Assembly (NCBI RefSeq): GCF_036226505.1
Contig: NZ_CP108484.1
Location: 1-64,000 of the forward strand
DNA: 64,000 nucleotides
Reading direction: 5' to 3'
Origin: Kitasatospora sp. NBC_01246
GTDB lineage: Bacteria > Actinomycetota > Actinomycetes > Streptomycetales > Streptomycetaceae
Within the stretch, counting starts at the first letter, position 1. Each line of letters starts with the position of its first letter. Of this stretch, positions 18,144-26,617 are shown piece by piece. A model generated the notes under the pieces. It was given only the letters and a program-made list of their open reading frames with translations, searched no databases and was not told the DNA's origin. The translations under genes and the position numbers were made by a program.

Positions 18144-19069
18144 ATGAGAGACGTGACCGTCCTGCCCGTGCCCGCGCGGCACCCCGAGGACGACGACCAG
18201 GAGCAGCTGGAGCGGGAGCGGCGGCAGGCGGTGAACGATGGCCACCGCCGAGCAGCTGCGCGTCCTGCACACCCCGGACGTCGGCATTGAGCAGATGGGC
18301 GCCGGCGCCTTCGCCGCCTGCACAAGGAGGGCCTGGTGGACAGCGTCGTCCTCCCGCAGGCCGGGAAGCTGCAGGCGTGGTTCCTGACCGAGCGCGCGGT
18401 GCGGATCGCCGCGACCTTCCCCGAGCTGGAGGGGGTGGCCTCCCCGCCGCTGCCCGAGGACAAGAGCGCGGCACGGCTGCGGCTGGGCCACGTCCTGGCC
18501 GTCGTGCGCACCCACGTCGCATTCGTCCCCCCGCGCGCGGGGGGACGAGTGCGCGCCGCTGGACTTCCTGCCCGAGGTCTACCACCGCTTCGGCGAGGGC
18601 CCCGGCGGGACGGTGATCCCCGACGGCCTGCTGCACTACTCGAAGAAGGGGCCGGACCGGGTGCTGCACCGGGCGTTCGTCGAGGTCGACCGCGGCACCA
18701 TGGCCAGCGAGAAGCTCGCCTCCAAGCTGATCGCCTACGCCCGCTTCCACGACCACCACCCCGTCCCGGCCCACCTGCGCCGCACCTCGCACTCGCAGAG
18801 CGTCCTGCCGGCCTGGCAGCAGCGCTACCCGGCCTTCCCCCCGCCTGCTGTTCGTCCTGGCCGACACCGGCGAGCAGGCAGCCCGCCGCCGCGTGCGCGA
18901 CCTGCAGGCCATCGCCGACGCCCACCCGATGGTCACCCGGATGCTGACGCTGATGCGCGTGAAGGCCGGCGCGGCCCGCCTGGCCGACCTGGAGCAGCAC
19001 GGCGTCAACGCCCAGGTGTGGCACTCCATCGGCGACCACACGAAGGGCCTGGGAGCTGTAGAGCGCAGC
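18144..19069 (+). pseudogene. replication-relaxation protein, copy A, broken
   Basis: A replication-relaxation family gene in at least three frames. Recognisable parts in order: MATAEQLRVLHTPDVG, GLVDSVVLPQAGKLQAWFLT, LRLGHVLAVVRTHVAF, EVYHRFGEGPGGTVIPDGLL, then HRAFVEVDRGTMASEKLASK, RTSHSQSVLPAWQQRYP and LLFVLADTGEQAARRRVRDL. Frame breaks lie near 18297, in the CG palindrome at 18527-18544 and in a C-run near 18840. The front of the winged helix (W-ALFQFR) and the normal stop are also gone. The family is usually found on conjugative and plasmid-like elements. It is closest to copy C at 34661-35619. Confidence 0.8.
18527..18544. repeat. 18-bp C/G palindrome inside pseudogene
   Basis: CCCCCCGCGCGCGGGGGG is a perfect palindrome exactly where copy A of the replication-relaxation gene loses frame. 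The other copies have GGCGCCCGGGCAGCGGG-type sequence there. Replication slippage or a repair scar is likely. Confidence 0.7.
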
Positions 19070-19231
19070 GGTGCCGGTCCGGACGGCGGCATCAAGGTGT
19101 CCGGAGGCCACCAAGGAATCCGGGGTGCCATGAGAAGCACTGAAAGCCGTCGCCCCGCGGGGTGGCGGCTTTCCGGTGTTCTGTCGTGCCGCAGGCCCGA
19201 GGCGGAACCCACCGGGCGGGGGCCGTACGCG

Positions 19232-19582
19232 TCAGGTGTCGGCTGGCGGCGGCTGTCCGGTGGTGGGGCGGCGCAGTTGTTCGTTGAGGCGCAGGGCTTC
19301 TTCGAGTTGGTCTTCGAGGATGACGATGCGGCAGGCGGCGTCGATGGCGGTGCCCTGGTCGACGAGGTCGCGGGCTCGCATCGCGATGCGCAGCTGGTAG
19401 CGGGAGAAGCGGCGGTGGCCGCCCTCGGAGCGCAGTGGGGTGATCAGGCCGTGTTCGCCCAAGGCCCGTAGGAAGCCGGCGGTGGTGCCGGTCATCTCGG
19501 CGGCGCGGCCCATGGTGTAGGCGGGGTAGTCGTCGTCGTCGAGGGTGTGGGGGGTGTGGGGTCGGATGGTCGTCGTGGTCAC
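19232..19582 (-). CDS. MerR-type helix-turn-helix protein
   Basis: The protein has 116 residues from GTG 19582, with GAAGAGGT five bases before it. Residues about 22-75 form a MerR-like winged helix: YTMGRAAEMTGTTAGFLRAL, GEHGLITPLRSEGGHRRFSR, then YQLRIAMRARDLVDQG. A short coiled segment (EDQLEEALRLNEQL) ends it. There is no effector-binding domain, so it is more like an excisionase or plasmid regulator than a classical metal sensor. It is transcribed away from the GGTAC repeat tract at 19878-20489, which could be its binding region. Intact. Confidence 0.75.
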   Translation of the reverse strand: MTTTTIRPHTPHTLDDDDYPAYTMGRAAEMTGTTAGFLRALGEHGLITPLRSEGGHRRFSRYQLRIAMRARDLVDQGTAIDAACRIVILEDQLEEALRLNEQLRRPTTGQPPPADT

Positions 19583-19877
19583 TGCACCTCTTCTGTGTTG
19601 GTTCGGGGGCGCGGCGAGGGGCCCCGGCGCCGTTGCGGCTCCGGGGCCCCGAAAGGGATACATCACCATCTACCGGCTGTAGCCGGGTTCCTTGTTCCGC
19701 AAGTCCCCGGGAGAGGGGATGTGCGGGGATCGCGTATGCGTGACCGGAAACCACCGTCCTCGTACTCAATGGGGGTCTGCGGTGTCCGCCCGGGTGAAGA
19801 CCTCACGGGCCGGGCGATCCTGATGGCGCTCTGTCCCCTCCGTTCATCCTCTGTACTGACTGGGACTGCGAACTGCT

Positions 19878-20489
19878 TGGTACTACTCACACGGGTACTT
19901 CTCGGTACTGCTGAACTTCAACTGCCTGGTACTGCTGCGGCGGCCCTCCCGGGCCATCCGGTCCGGCAGCCAGCCCCGTCGCCCGTCCTGCTCACCTGCT
20001 CGGCTTGGAACCCCACTGCCCGGACCTCCCAGCACGCGCGCCCGCAGTCCTGGCGCCTTTACTGGGATACCGCGTACCGCGACTGCTGGTACCGCTCAAC
20101 TCAATTCACCTGCTGGGTACTGCACCTGCACTTACCGCGGTACCGCTGGGTGGTGACCCCTTATCACTGCGGGCCACCCGGCCCGGCTGCCAGTCCCGTC
20201 GCCGACCTGCACCAACCCTGGCTTCGCAACTCTGCTGCCGCGCCGTTGTTTGCGTCACTGCTCCACGCCCACCTGCACGGCGCGTCCTGCGTATTGCTCA
20301 CCTGCTGGGTACTGCATCTGCTGAACTGCGGTACCGCGCGGTGGCGGCCCCTGATCACTGCGGGCCGCCCGGCCCGGCTGCCGGTCCTGTCACCGTCCTG
20401 CACCTGCTCTGGCTTCAGGGCCCCACAACCGTGCCGACCTGCGAACTTCTGTAATGCTGCCCGCCAGTTCGTGTCTGGCGGGTACCGCT
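19878..20489. repeat. GGTACYGCT iteron-like tract
   Basis: A 610-base gene-free region carries a GGTACTGCT/GGTACCGCT word about ten times, for example near 19879, 19893, 19904, 19928, 20088, 20116, 20139, 20308, 20329 and 20480. Part of it is a tandem repeat of about 190 bases (start 20105 and 20298), sharing CACCTGCTGGGTACTGCA and GATCACTGCGGGCC-type blocks. Spacing is often 11-28 bases. It lies between the MerR-type gene and a small rightward gene. A replication origin, partition site or regulator-binding array are all possible. Confidence 0.6.
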
Positions 20490-20670
20490 TGACTGCGTCT
20501 ACGGGAGAAACACTAACCACGACACAGGGCGATGTCTACTTCAGCCAGCACAGATTTTTCGGTGTCCGGAGGGAAGGTAGTCTTCGCCCCGCAGAACGGA
20601 CGGTCCGCACCCGGGCCAGGGACAACAAGCGGCACGAACGAGCGAGCGGCACACGGACGGGAGGCAGCCG

Positions 20671-20886
20671 GTGGAAGACCCACCGACCACGGCGCCGGTG
20701 CGCGCGCCCGACCCGGCCGCGCGGGCATCCCTGCTGGCCGCCCTCACCGAAGCCGTCCATGACCGGGACCAGCGCGGCCTGCGCCGACTGCTGGCCCGCT
20801 TCGCCGAACAGGTCACCATCACCGACCTGCACGCCCTGCGCCAAGCGCTCGACCCCCGCCGCACCCGAGGACCGGGCCCCCGGTAG
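20671..20886 (+). CDS. small hypothetical protein, 71 residues
   Basis: A GTG start at 20671 behind GGGAGGCA gives an acidic-basic helical protein: DPAARASLLAALTEAVHDRD, then QRGLRRLLARFAEQVTITDL and HALRQAL. Composition and codon use look real. It lies just before the CAAGG iterons and replication-relaxation copy B, so it may belong to the same plasmid-type module. I do not recognise the family. Confidence 0.55.
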   Translation: MEDPPTTAPVRAPDPAARASLLAALTEAVHDRDQRGLRRLLARFAEQVTITDLHALRQALDPRRTRGPGPR

Positions 20887-21087
20887 CCGACACAGAACGG
20901 TCTGGCGGCACGGCCATGGCGCCGCCGTGTGGCCCGGGTGTCAGCCCGTGCGAGCGGCCGCGTCACAGGTCAGGCAGATATGCCCGGCCCAGTACGGGGG
21001 AACCAGCGCTGCCCCGGCCGGCCCGGCCGCCACCGGTCGGGCCCCTGCGCGGGGCCTGGCAGCTGCAGGGCGCAGCGGGCAGGTGCG

Positions 21088-21272
21088 GCATCAAGGTGTT
21101 CGCCCCGGTCATCAAGGTGTCCGGAGGGCACCAAGGTGTCCGGGCGGCGCCACCAAGGAATTCGGGGTGGTCATCAAGGAATCCGCCAAGGTTGGTGGCT
21201 CACCTTGGTGGGGGCCGTTACGTGATCGTTGCGGCCGAGGGGGCTGTTCACCAAGGGATACGTCAAGGTTCG
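21088..21272. repeat. CAAGG iteron-like array upstream of copy B
   Basis: The word YCAAGGTGTCCG and close variants occur at about 21091, 21112, 21131, 21154, 21175 and 21186, again at 21251 and 21262, plus one reverse copy (CACCTTGGTG) near 21201. The first five are 19-23 bases apart, about two helical turns, so they would lie on one face of the DNA. The array sits directly in front of the replication-relaxation gene. Similar arrays are at 19090-19122 and 35650-35788. Confidence 0.65.
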
Positions 21273-21337
21273 CGGGGTTCCCTACGGCGACCGCGCGGAG
21301 CACCGGCTCCGTGCCCAGCCGGAGGGAAGCCCCTGCT

Positions 21338-22145
21338 ATGACGACGAGCGACAGCGCCCAGCCGATGACCAGGACGAGGGCCAGGGCACGGACGGGCGCG
21401 GAGCCGGACGGCGACACGCGGGAGGTGGAGATCACCTGGGCAGTGCTCGCCTCCTTGTTCCAGTTCCGGATCGCCACCGCCGAGCAGCTGCGCCGCCTGC
21501 ACGCCCCCGACAGCGGCATCGAGAAGATGCGGAGCCCGACAAGCCAGTGCATCCCCGGAACCTGCGGCGCACGCTGTCCGTCGAGATGGCCGCCCGTCCC
21601 GGTGGCCTGCTCGCCACCAAGGTCCACTTCAATCACCTGCAGGTGGCCACCAGCAAGGAGGGCACCGTGCGCCCGGACGGCCTGCTCCACTACGGGCGCA
21701 CCGCCACCGACGGGGGCGGGTGGCCAACCGGGCGTTCGTCGAGGTCGACCGCGCCACCATGGGCGGGCCCCGGCTCGCCGCGAAGCTGAACGCCTACGCC
21801 CGCTACTGGGCCACCGCCCCGCTCCCCGCCGGGATGCGGGCCGGCACCATCGAAGCCGTCCAGGGCGGGCGCAAGCCGTTGTGGGAGCGCCGCTACCCGG
21901 TCTTCCCCCGGCTGCTGTTCGTCCTCACCGGCACCGGCCAGACCGGCTTCGCCAACCGGGCCACCGACCTGGAGACCGCCGCCCGCACCCCCTACGTCGC
22001 CAGGATGCTGCGCACCGTGGCGGCCGGCGTCGCCAAGCTGGAGGACCTCGAGGCCGACGGCCCAGGCGCCGACAACTGGTGGCCGATCGCCGACCTCGAC
22101 GACGGCCCCGTCCCCTGGTGGGAGCTGACCGGCACCAAGCCCTGA
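21338..22145 (+). pseudogene. replication-relaxation protein, copy B, deleted
   Basis: Starts at ATG 21338 behind GGAGGG. The first 63 codons, up to DSGIEKM, match copy D (35847-36853). Then about 200 bases are replaced by a shorter unrelated stretch (21530-21655), after which the match resumes at GTVRPDGLLHYGRT. The frame shifts at GGGGGCGGGTGG (about 21713-21724) and the C-terminal half (NRAFVEVDRATMGGPRLAAK to WWELTGTKP) is read from 21720. It has the same frameshift position as copy D. Non-functional because of the internal replacement. Confidence 0.8.
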
Positions 22146-22165
22146 CCGGCACCCGGCAGTCTCGC

Positions 22166-22204
22166 CTTGATGGCCGCCCCGGTACGCCCGGGGCGGGCAT
22201 CAAG
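22166..22204 (+). terminator. terminator of replication-relaxation copy B
   Basis: CTTGATG and CATCAAG arms extend inward through GCC/GGC and CCGCCCCG/CGGGGCGG pairs, giving an almost perfect 16-bp stem, 21 bases after the stop codon. The right arm includes one CAAGG word. The equivalent at 36873-36911 has changes on both arms. Confidence 0.65.
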
Positions 22205-22269
22205 GTGTCCCGGCCGGGCCGGCCGCCGGGCCGTCAAGGTGCGCGATGTCAGCACAGGGTTGATCACTT

Positions 22270-22289
22270 CGTTCCGCCAGCGCGGAACG
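22270..22289. terminator. CGTTCCGC hairpin between convergent genes
   Basis: Perfect 8-bp stem CGTTCCGC/GCGGAACG with loop CAGC, between the rightward copy B and the leftward 218-residue gene. The same hairpin is at 36977-36996. It probably ends transcripts from both sides. Confidence 0.5.
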
Positions 22290-22360
22290 ACCCCGCAGAA
22301 CGCACCGCGGCACCAAGGCCCCCAGTGCCGCTGCCACTTTCGCACTACCTGACCAGTCAC

Positions 22361-23017
22361 TCAGTCGAGGTCGGCGGATGCCAGGGCCACCGCGAGCACC
22401 AGGTACGGGACGGCGCCCAGGCACTGCTCGGCCATCATGCTCGGATCGGACGCCGTGCCCGCGTCGGCCAGCGCCAGCAGCCCGGCACCGACGGCCGCCT
22501 CCACCGCCGCGTCCAGAACCTCTGCCGGGGTGAACTCCCCGCCGGCCACCAGCTCGCGCACCACAGCGGCGGCCTGCGCCGGGTCGGCGCGCCACAGCTC
22601 GGCGACCTGGTCACCGGCGCCCGCCAGGTCGATGACCGCACCCTGCTGCGCGGTCGGAAGCGGCACGGGCCAGGACAGCCCGGGCTCCTCCACGATCTCC
22701 TCGGCCCGCCCCAGCGCCACCCTCGCGGCGCTCGTCCGCCGGGCCTGCTCCCGCTCCCGCGCGACGGCGGCCGGCCACCGGGCGTCGTCCTCGGCCCGCG
22801 CCGCCTCCAGCAGCGGGGCCGCGGTGCGGCCGAGGTAGACGACCGGCAGCGGGTCCACCACGACCGCGTCCTGCCCGGGCGGGGCGTCGGCGACGGGCTG
22901 GTACAGCGCGGCCGCCGCCGTAGCGCAGGCCCCGACCGTGGCGGTCAGGGCGGCGATCAGCCGGGCGTGGCGGCGTCGGCGTGCGGGCAGGTCCAGGCGA
23001 GCGGGAATCGCGGTCAC
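22361..23017 (-). CDS. single-pass membrane protein, 218 residues, copy 1
   Basis: Starts at GTG 23017. A basic stretch (ARRRRHAR) precedes one hydrophobic helix (LIAALTATVGACATAAAALY, about residues 20-40), giving a type II or signal-anchor topology. The outside or cytoplasmic part is acidic and alanine-rich, with a REREQARRTSAARVALGRAE helix and an aspartate-rich end. Near-identical proteins are at 29556-30212 and 37067-37723. I do not recognise the family. Every copy sits next to a NUDIX gene or its relic, and two sit convergent to replication-relaxation genes, so it is likely part of one mobile or plasmid module. Confidence 0.7.
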   Translation of the reverse strand: MTAIPARLDLPARRRRHARLIAALTATVGACATAAAALYQPVADAPPGQDAVVVDPLPVVYLGRTAAPLLEAARAEDDARWPAAVAREREQARRTSAARVALGRAEEIVEEPGLSWPVPLPTAQQGAVIDLAGAGDQVAELWRADPAQAAAVVRELVAGGEFTPAEVLDAAVEAAVGAGLLALADAGTASDPSMMAEQCLGAVPYLVLAVALASADLD

Positions 23018-23080
23018 CCCCGCACTATCCCGCGCCGCACCCGCCCGCGACGTCCGTTCCCGTGAACACCGAGCGGCAGG

Positions 23081-23608
23081 TCAGCGCCACTGGTAGGACG
23101 CGCCGGTCATCACCGGGAGCAGCATCGGGCCGCCGGCCTGGGCGGTGTCGGGCCGGACGGCCTGGTCGAGGACGGGGCCGACCGCCGGGTACAGGTGGAG
23201 GCCGGCCACACCGGCCGCCGGCAGCCACACCACCAGCGCCCGGTCCGGGTCGTCCTGCTCGACCACGGCGACGGCCGCCGCCAGGTGGTCGGGCAGGTGA
23301 GCGACGTAGACCAGGTGCCGGCGCCGGAACGGCTCCACTTCGCCCGGCCGCTTCGTCTCCTGGTCCTGGACGAAGCACAGCACCGGCACCTCGGGCAGCA
23401 TCGCCAGGTCGAAGCCGAGCTCCTCGAGGAGCTCCCGACGCAGCGCGGTCTCGGGTTCTTCGCCGTCCTCGTCCTCGACCACGCCGCCGGGCAGCGAGAG
23501 CTGGAAGCCGGCCTCCCGCTGACGGCGGATCAGACACACCCGGCCGTTGTGGACCAGCACCGCGCACACCCGCACCCGCACCGGTCCGCTCCCCAGGCTG
23601 GTGGTCAT
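23081..23608 (-). CDS. NUDIX hydrolase, copy 1
   Basis: The protein has 175 residues from ATG 23608. The fold is a typical small NUDIX domain: CAVLVHNGRVCLIRRQ, LSLPGG, then the catalytic box ending in REL-LEELGF with both glutamates present. The glycine-to-REL spacing is slightly long because of a DEDGEE insertion. The C-terminal half (RRRHLVYVAHLPDHL, ALVVWLPAAG, LHLYPAVGP) resembles NUDIX proteins that act on nucleotide diphosphates, but the substrate cannot be told. It lies 63 bases upstream of the membrane gene in the same direction. It is the only intact one of three copies in the window. Confidence 0.8.
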   Translation of the reverse strand: MTTSLGSGPVRVRVCAVLVHNGRVCLIRRQREAGFQLSLPGGVVEDEDGEEPETALRRELLEELGFDLAMLPEVPVLCFVQDQETKRPGEVEPFRRRHLVYVAHLPDHLAAAVAVVEQDDPDRALVVWLPAAGVAGLHLYPAVGPVLDQAVRPDTAQAGGPMLLPVMTGASYQWR

Positions 23609-23722
23609 CGCCGGGCCCAGGCCGGGCAGGCTGGCTCAGACGCCGTTGTCGTACCGATCAGGGCGGTTGCCGATCGAACGGGAGTCCCGTTCGGGTGATC
23701 GCGGGGTGATGGACGCATGAAG

Positions 23723-23782
23723 ACAGGGCCTCCGGTGCAGCTCCTGGGTGTTGAAGCCGGAGAAGCACCAGGGAGGCCCTGT
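23723..23782 (+). promoter_or_regulatory. hairpin hiding transposase start site
   Basis: ACAGGGCCTCC (23723-23733) pairs perfectly with GGAGGCCCTGT (23772-23782), with a second GGTGC/GCACC stem inside. The right arm contains the GGAGG ribosome site and the first base of the TTG start. Transcripts entering from outside would fold and mask the start, a known way for IS elements to avoid activation by outside promoters. Confidence 0.55.
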
Positions 23783-24690
23783 TGTCGCTGTTGTATGCCC
23801 TCGCACCTGTGGGTTTCAACTTGGCTGCCCGTGAGTGTGATTGCCTCGCTCACCGGTTCGGGAACGCTGGGGACCAGCCGCACAGACGGCCGAGGTATCC
23901 CTCCGACATGACTGATGCCGAATGGGCCGTGGTCCGCGAGGCGATGCCGGTACCGGCATGGTTGGAGGGCAGGGGTGGACAGCCGGAGGGCTCCTGCCAC
24001 CGGCAGATGGTCGACGCGATCCGCTACCTGGTCGCGGGCGGCATCACCTGGCGGGCGATGCCCGCGGACTTCCCCGCGTGGGACCGCGTCTATGCCTTCT
24101 TCCGGCGCTGGCGGGACAAGGGCTTGGTCGCCGAGTTCCACGACCGGCTGCGGGACCGGGTCCGCGAAGCGGTGGGCCGGGACCGGGAGCCGACCGCGGG
24201 GATCATCGACGCGCAGTCGGTGAAGGGCGCCGCTTCGGTGCCGGCCGCGAGCCGGGGCTTCGACGGCGGGAAGAAGGTCAACGGCCGTAAGCGGCACATC
24301 GTGGTGGACACCCTCGGGTTGCTGCTGACGGTGATGGTCACCGCGGCGTCGGTCACCGACCGGGACGCGGCACAGACGCTGCTGGCCCGGCTGCGGACGC
24401 GGCACTGGCGCATCACGCTGGTGTGGGCCGACGGCGGCTACACCGGACGCCTGGTCGACCTCGCCCGCGACGTCCTTGCCATCGCGCTGACCGTGGTCAG
24501 ACGCACCGACGACACCGCGGGCTTCGTGGTGCTGCCCAAAAGGTGGCTGGTGGAGCGCACGTTCGCCTGGCTGATGTGCTCACGCCGACTCGCCCGCGAC
24601 TATGAGGCCCGCACCGACACCGCCGAGGCGATGATTCGCTGGTCGATGAGCATGGTTATGAGCCGACGCCTCGCCCGGCGACCAGCCTGA
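23782..24690 (+). CDS. IS5-family DDE transposase
   Basis: The protein has 302 residues from TTG 23782; a shorter protein could start at ATG 23908 (MTDAEWAVV). It has the IS5-type insertion domain (YPSDMTDAEWAVVREAM, then VDAIRYLVAGGITWRAMPAD) and the DDE core: first Asp in GIIDAQSVKG, second in VWADGGYTG, and the Glu in LVERTFAWL. The tail (TAEAMIRWSMSMVMSRRLAR) is normal for the group. All catalytic residues are present, so it may be active. The end overlaps the convergent gene at 24656 by 35 bases. Confidence 0.88.
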   Translation: MSLLYALAPVGFNLAARECDCLAHRFGNAGDQPHRRPRYPSDMTDAEWAVVREAMPVPAWLEGRGGQPEGSCHRQMVDAIRYLVAGGITWRAMPADFPAWDRVYAFFRRWRDKGLVAEFHDRLRDRVREAVGRDREPTAGIIDAQSVKGAASVPAASRGFDGGKKVNGRKRHIVVDTLGLLLTVMVTAASVTDRDAAQTLLARLRTRHWRITLVWADGGYTGRLVDLARDVLAIALTVVRRTDDTAGFVVLPKRWLVERTFAWLMCSRRLARDYEARTDTAEAMIRWSMSMVMSRRLARRPA

Positions 24691-25150
24691 ACCTCCCCGG
24701 CTTCTCCTCGGCCAGCCAGCCCCGCGCGGCCAGGCGCTTCGCCTTCGACCTCATCCCCTCGACCTTCGCCGGGACCGGCTCCAGCCCGACCGCCGCCGCG
24801 AGCTGTCGGCAGTCCATCGCCTCCCCACCGGGCCCGCTCCGACCAATCAGGACGTCCATGATCCGCTGATAGTCCGGCGCCAGCACCGCCGGAGCAAGCC
24901 CTTCCCGCCAATGCGGCACCACCGAACCGGCCGCCGCCGCCAGGTCCCGCGCCGGACGCTCGTCGGCCACCACGACCTGCGGAAGCTCCTCGCCATCGCG
25001 AGGTTCCGCTAGGACCTCGACAACCGTCTCACGGGTGATCACGAACCGCTCCCACGCGGCCTCCGCCTCCCGCAGCTCGGCCTGAAGGGTCTCCACCCGC
25101 TGTCGGGCAGTGCGTTCGCGTTCCTCCAACAGCCCCATCACCGACGGCAT
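24656..25150 (-). CDS. coiled-coil and winged-helix protein, end replaced by IS
   Basis: The protein has 164 residues from ATG 25150 behind GGAGGT. An N-terminal coiled coil (LLEERERTARQRVETLQAEL, REAEAAWERFVITRETV) leads to a linker and then a winged-helix domain (YQRIMDVLIGRSGPGGEAMD, QLAAAVGL, MRSKAKRLAARGWL). Proteins of this layout are common beside transposases in Streptomyces. The last codons (about VAGRGVGS) and the stop lie inside the transposase gene on the opposite strand, so the IS probably trimmed the true end. DNA binding is likely; the exact role is unknown. Confidence 0.65.
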   Translation of the reverse strand: MPSVMGLLEERERTARQRVETLQAELREAEAAWERFVITRETVVEVLAEPRDGEELPQVVVADERPARDLAAAAGSVVPHWREGLAPAVLAPDYQRIMDVLIGRSGPGGEAMDCRQLAAAVGLEPVPAKVEGMRSKAKRLAARGWLAEEKPGRFRLVAGRGVGS

Positions 25151-25571
25151 CCCGGCACCTCCACGAAGAGACGAATCGACACCCCGTCCCTGCCGCCGAA
25201 ACACCATTCCTATACCTGACCAGCGGAAACACGCCCGTCACTCTCGGAAAGACAACGGCTTCTTAGATCCAGGCATCACCCACGACACACGCGCACGGCA
25301 TCAGAGAACCAACCACAACCCCAGCTCAAATACTGTTCTCCAACCACTCACCACTCCCGAAAGACCTCGCACCCAAACCACAGACCCACAGCTCACAGAC
25401 CCACCAGCACCAAAACAAAGACCCCCAGAATCCTCACCTTGGCGCGCCGCAGGTCAAGCTGGGTGCGGCCGCCGACCGTGCGCACCGACCAGTGACCGGC
25501 CTGTCGGCTGGACAACCGCCCCGGAGCGCACGGCGCTCCGCGGCGGCCAGCAGCGCCGCCTCGTCCGGCTC
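25151..25571. other. CA-rich intergenic region
   Basis: No gene is visible. From about 25265 to 25440 the plus strand is made mostly of C and A with few G, and GC content is clearly below the surroundings. This is a marked strand asymmetry. It lies downstream of the DUF4328 gene and upstream of the coiled-coil gene. Confidence 0.55.
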
Positions 25572-26357
25572 CTAGAAGCGGGCCTCCTGAGCAGCCCTGG
25601 CTGCGATCGGGTTGGTGCTGGCCCGGCGTTCCTGCTGCATGGAGGTCAGCCGGTTGACCACCATGATCGCCGCCACCGCCGCGACCAGCCGCAGCGCGAA
25701 GCCGGCGGTCTCGACCCGGATGGCGTCGCGCAGGCTCGCGAGGTCGTCGAGGGTCGGGTCGAACTGGCGGGTCATGGAGGAGGCGACCCGGCCGACGACG
25801 AGTGAGCCGGTCCAGGTTGCCCACCACAGGGCCACCACCTTCTCGGACGGTGTGCGGCGCCGGCCCTCGGCGTCCAGCGGCGCGCTCGCCCGCCAGCAGT
25901 CCACCGTCAGCTGCCAGGGAAACCAGAGCCCGACGACGGGGGTGAACCAGGCGCCGACGGCCCAGCCGCTGCTGTGGCGGTGTCCGCCTGGCATCAGCAG
26001 GTCGGCGTTCCGGCGGATCCGGTGGAACCAGATGACGAACACGACGACGGTGGCGAGGAACAGGGGCAGGGTCAGCCCGTTCACCGCGTCGGTCACGGAT
26101 ATCACCGCGTCGAGATCGTCGAACCCGACGTCGTCGGACCCGTCCAGCAGCCCACCCAGGATCACGTCCGACCGGACGTCGGCCGCGACGACGACCGCCG
26201 CCAGGACGGCGTCGAGCCCCAGCAGGACGTAGAGGGCCGCGGCAAGGCCGTTCGCCGGGCGCAGTGCCGCCGCCCACCCCGGGGACGCCTCCGCACACCC
26301 GTAACAGCGGCCGCTGTCCGTCCCCGCCGGGTGTGTCCCACACACCACGCACACCAT
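25572..26357 (-). CDS. DUF4328-type membrane protein with zinc knuckle
   Basis: The protein has 261 residues from ATG 26357 behind GGAGGGAA; the much longer frame upstream is a shadow. The N-terminus has four cysteines (C3, C6, C18, C21) as CVVC and CYGC, a likely small zinc ribbon. Then come several membrane helices: ALYVLLGLDAVLAAVVVAAD, LTLPLFLATVVVFVIWFHRI, VGAWFTPVVGLWFPWQLTVD and a last one near ALRLVAAVAAIMVV. The sequence RRNADLLMPGG and WAVGAWFTPVVGLWFPW are typical of DUF4328 proteins. Role unknown. Confidence 0.8.
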   Translation of the reverse strand: MVCVVCGTHPAGTDSGRCYGCAEASPGWAAALRPANGLAAALYVLLGLDAVLAAVVVAADVRSDVILGGLLDGSDDVGFDDLDAVISVTDAVNGLTLPLFLATVVVFVIWFHRIRRNADLLMPGGHRHSSGWAVGAWFTPVVGLWFPWQLTVDCWRASAPLDAEGRRRTPSEKVVALWWATWTGSLVVGRVASSMTRQFDPTLDDLASLRDAIRVETAGFALRLVAAVAAIMVVNRLTSMQQERRASTNPIAARAAQEARF

Positions 26358-26617
26358 CAGACCATTCCCTCCAGAGAAGCACCGCTCGCGGATACGCGCG
26401 CCGGTACGCCACCGCCCCGACCGGGGCGGGCGCGCCGACTCTAGGGGACCTGCGCCGACGCCCGCCAGCGAGAATTCCCAGTTCAGAGGCTGGTATCGCC
26501 ACAAATGGTCCACGCGAGACGAATTGCTTGATCGGCCCCGGCAGAGCTCAGGCACTGTCGGCGAGGTGAGCACGGGGCGGTCGGCGGGCTGCGCGCCGAC
26601 CGCCGGGGGGGGGAAGG

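Larger units (their letters stand above)
23640..24690 (+). mobile_element. IS5-family insertion sequence
   Basis: The element carries one transposase gene. The similarity between the NUDIX module here and its copy near 30800 ends at about 23631, which bounds the left side. On the right the transposase stop is at 24688-24690, and the neighbouring leftward gene reads its last codons from inside the transposase frame. I could not identify terminal inverted repeats or a target duplication, so both ends are approximate. A CGAACGGG/CCCGTTCG palindrome lies at 23677-23695. Confidence 0.6.

Noticed and set aside
19547-23065. Open frame of 1172 codons on the plus strand
   Set aside because: It runs through the iteron tract, two real leftward genes and broken replication-relaxation sequence; composition changes along it and most is a shadow of other frames.
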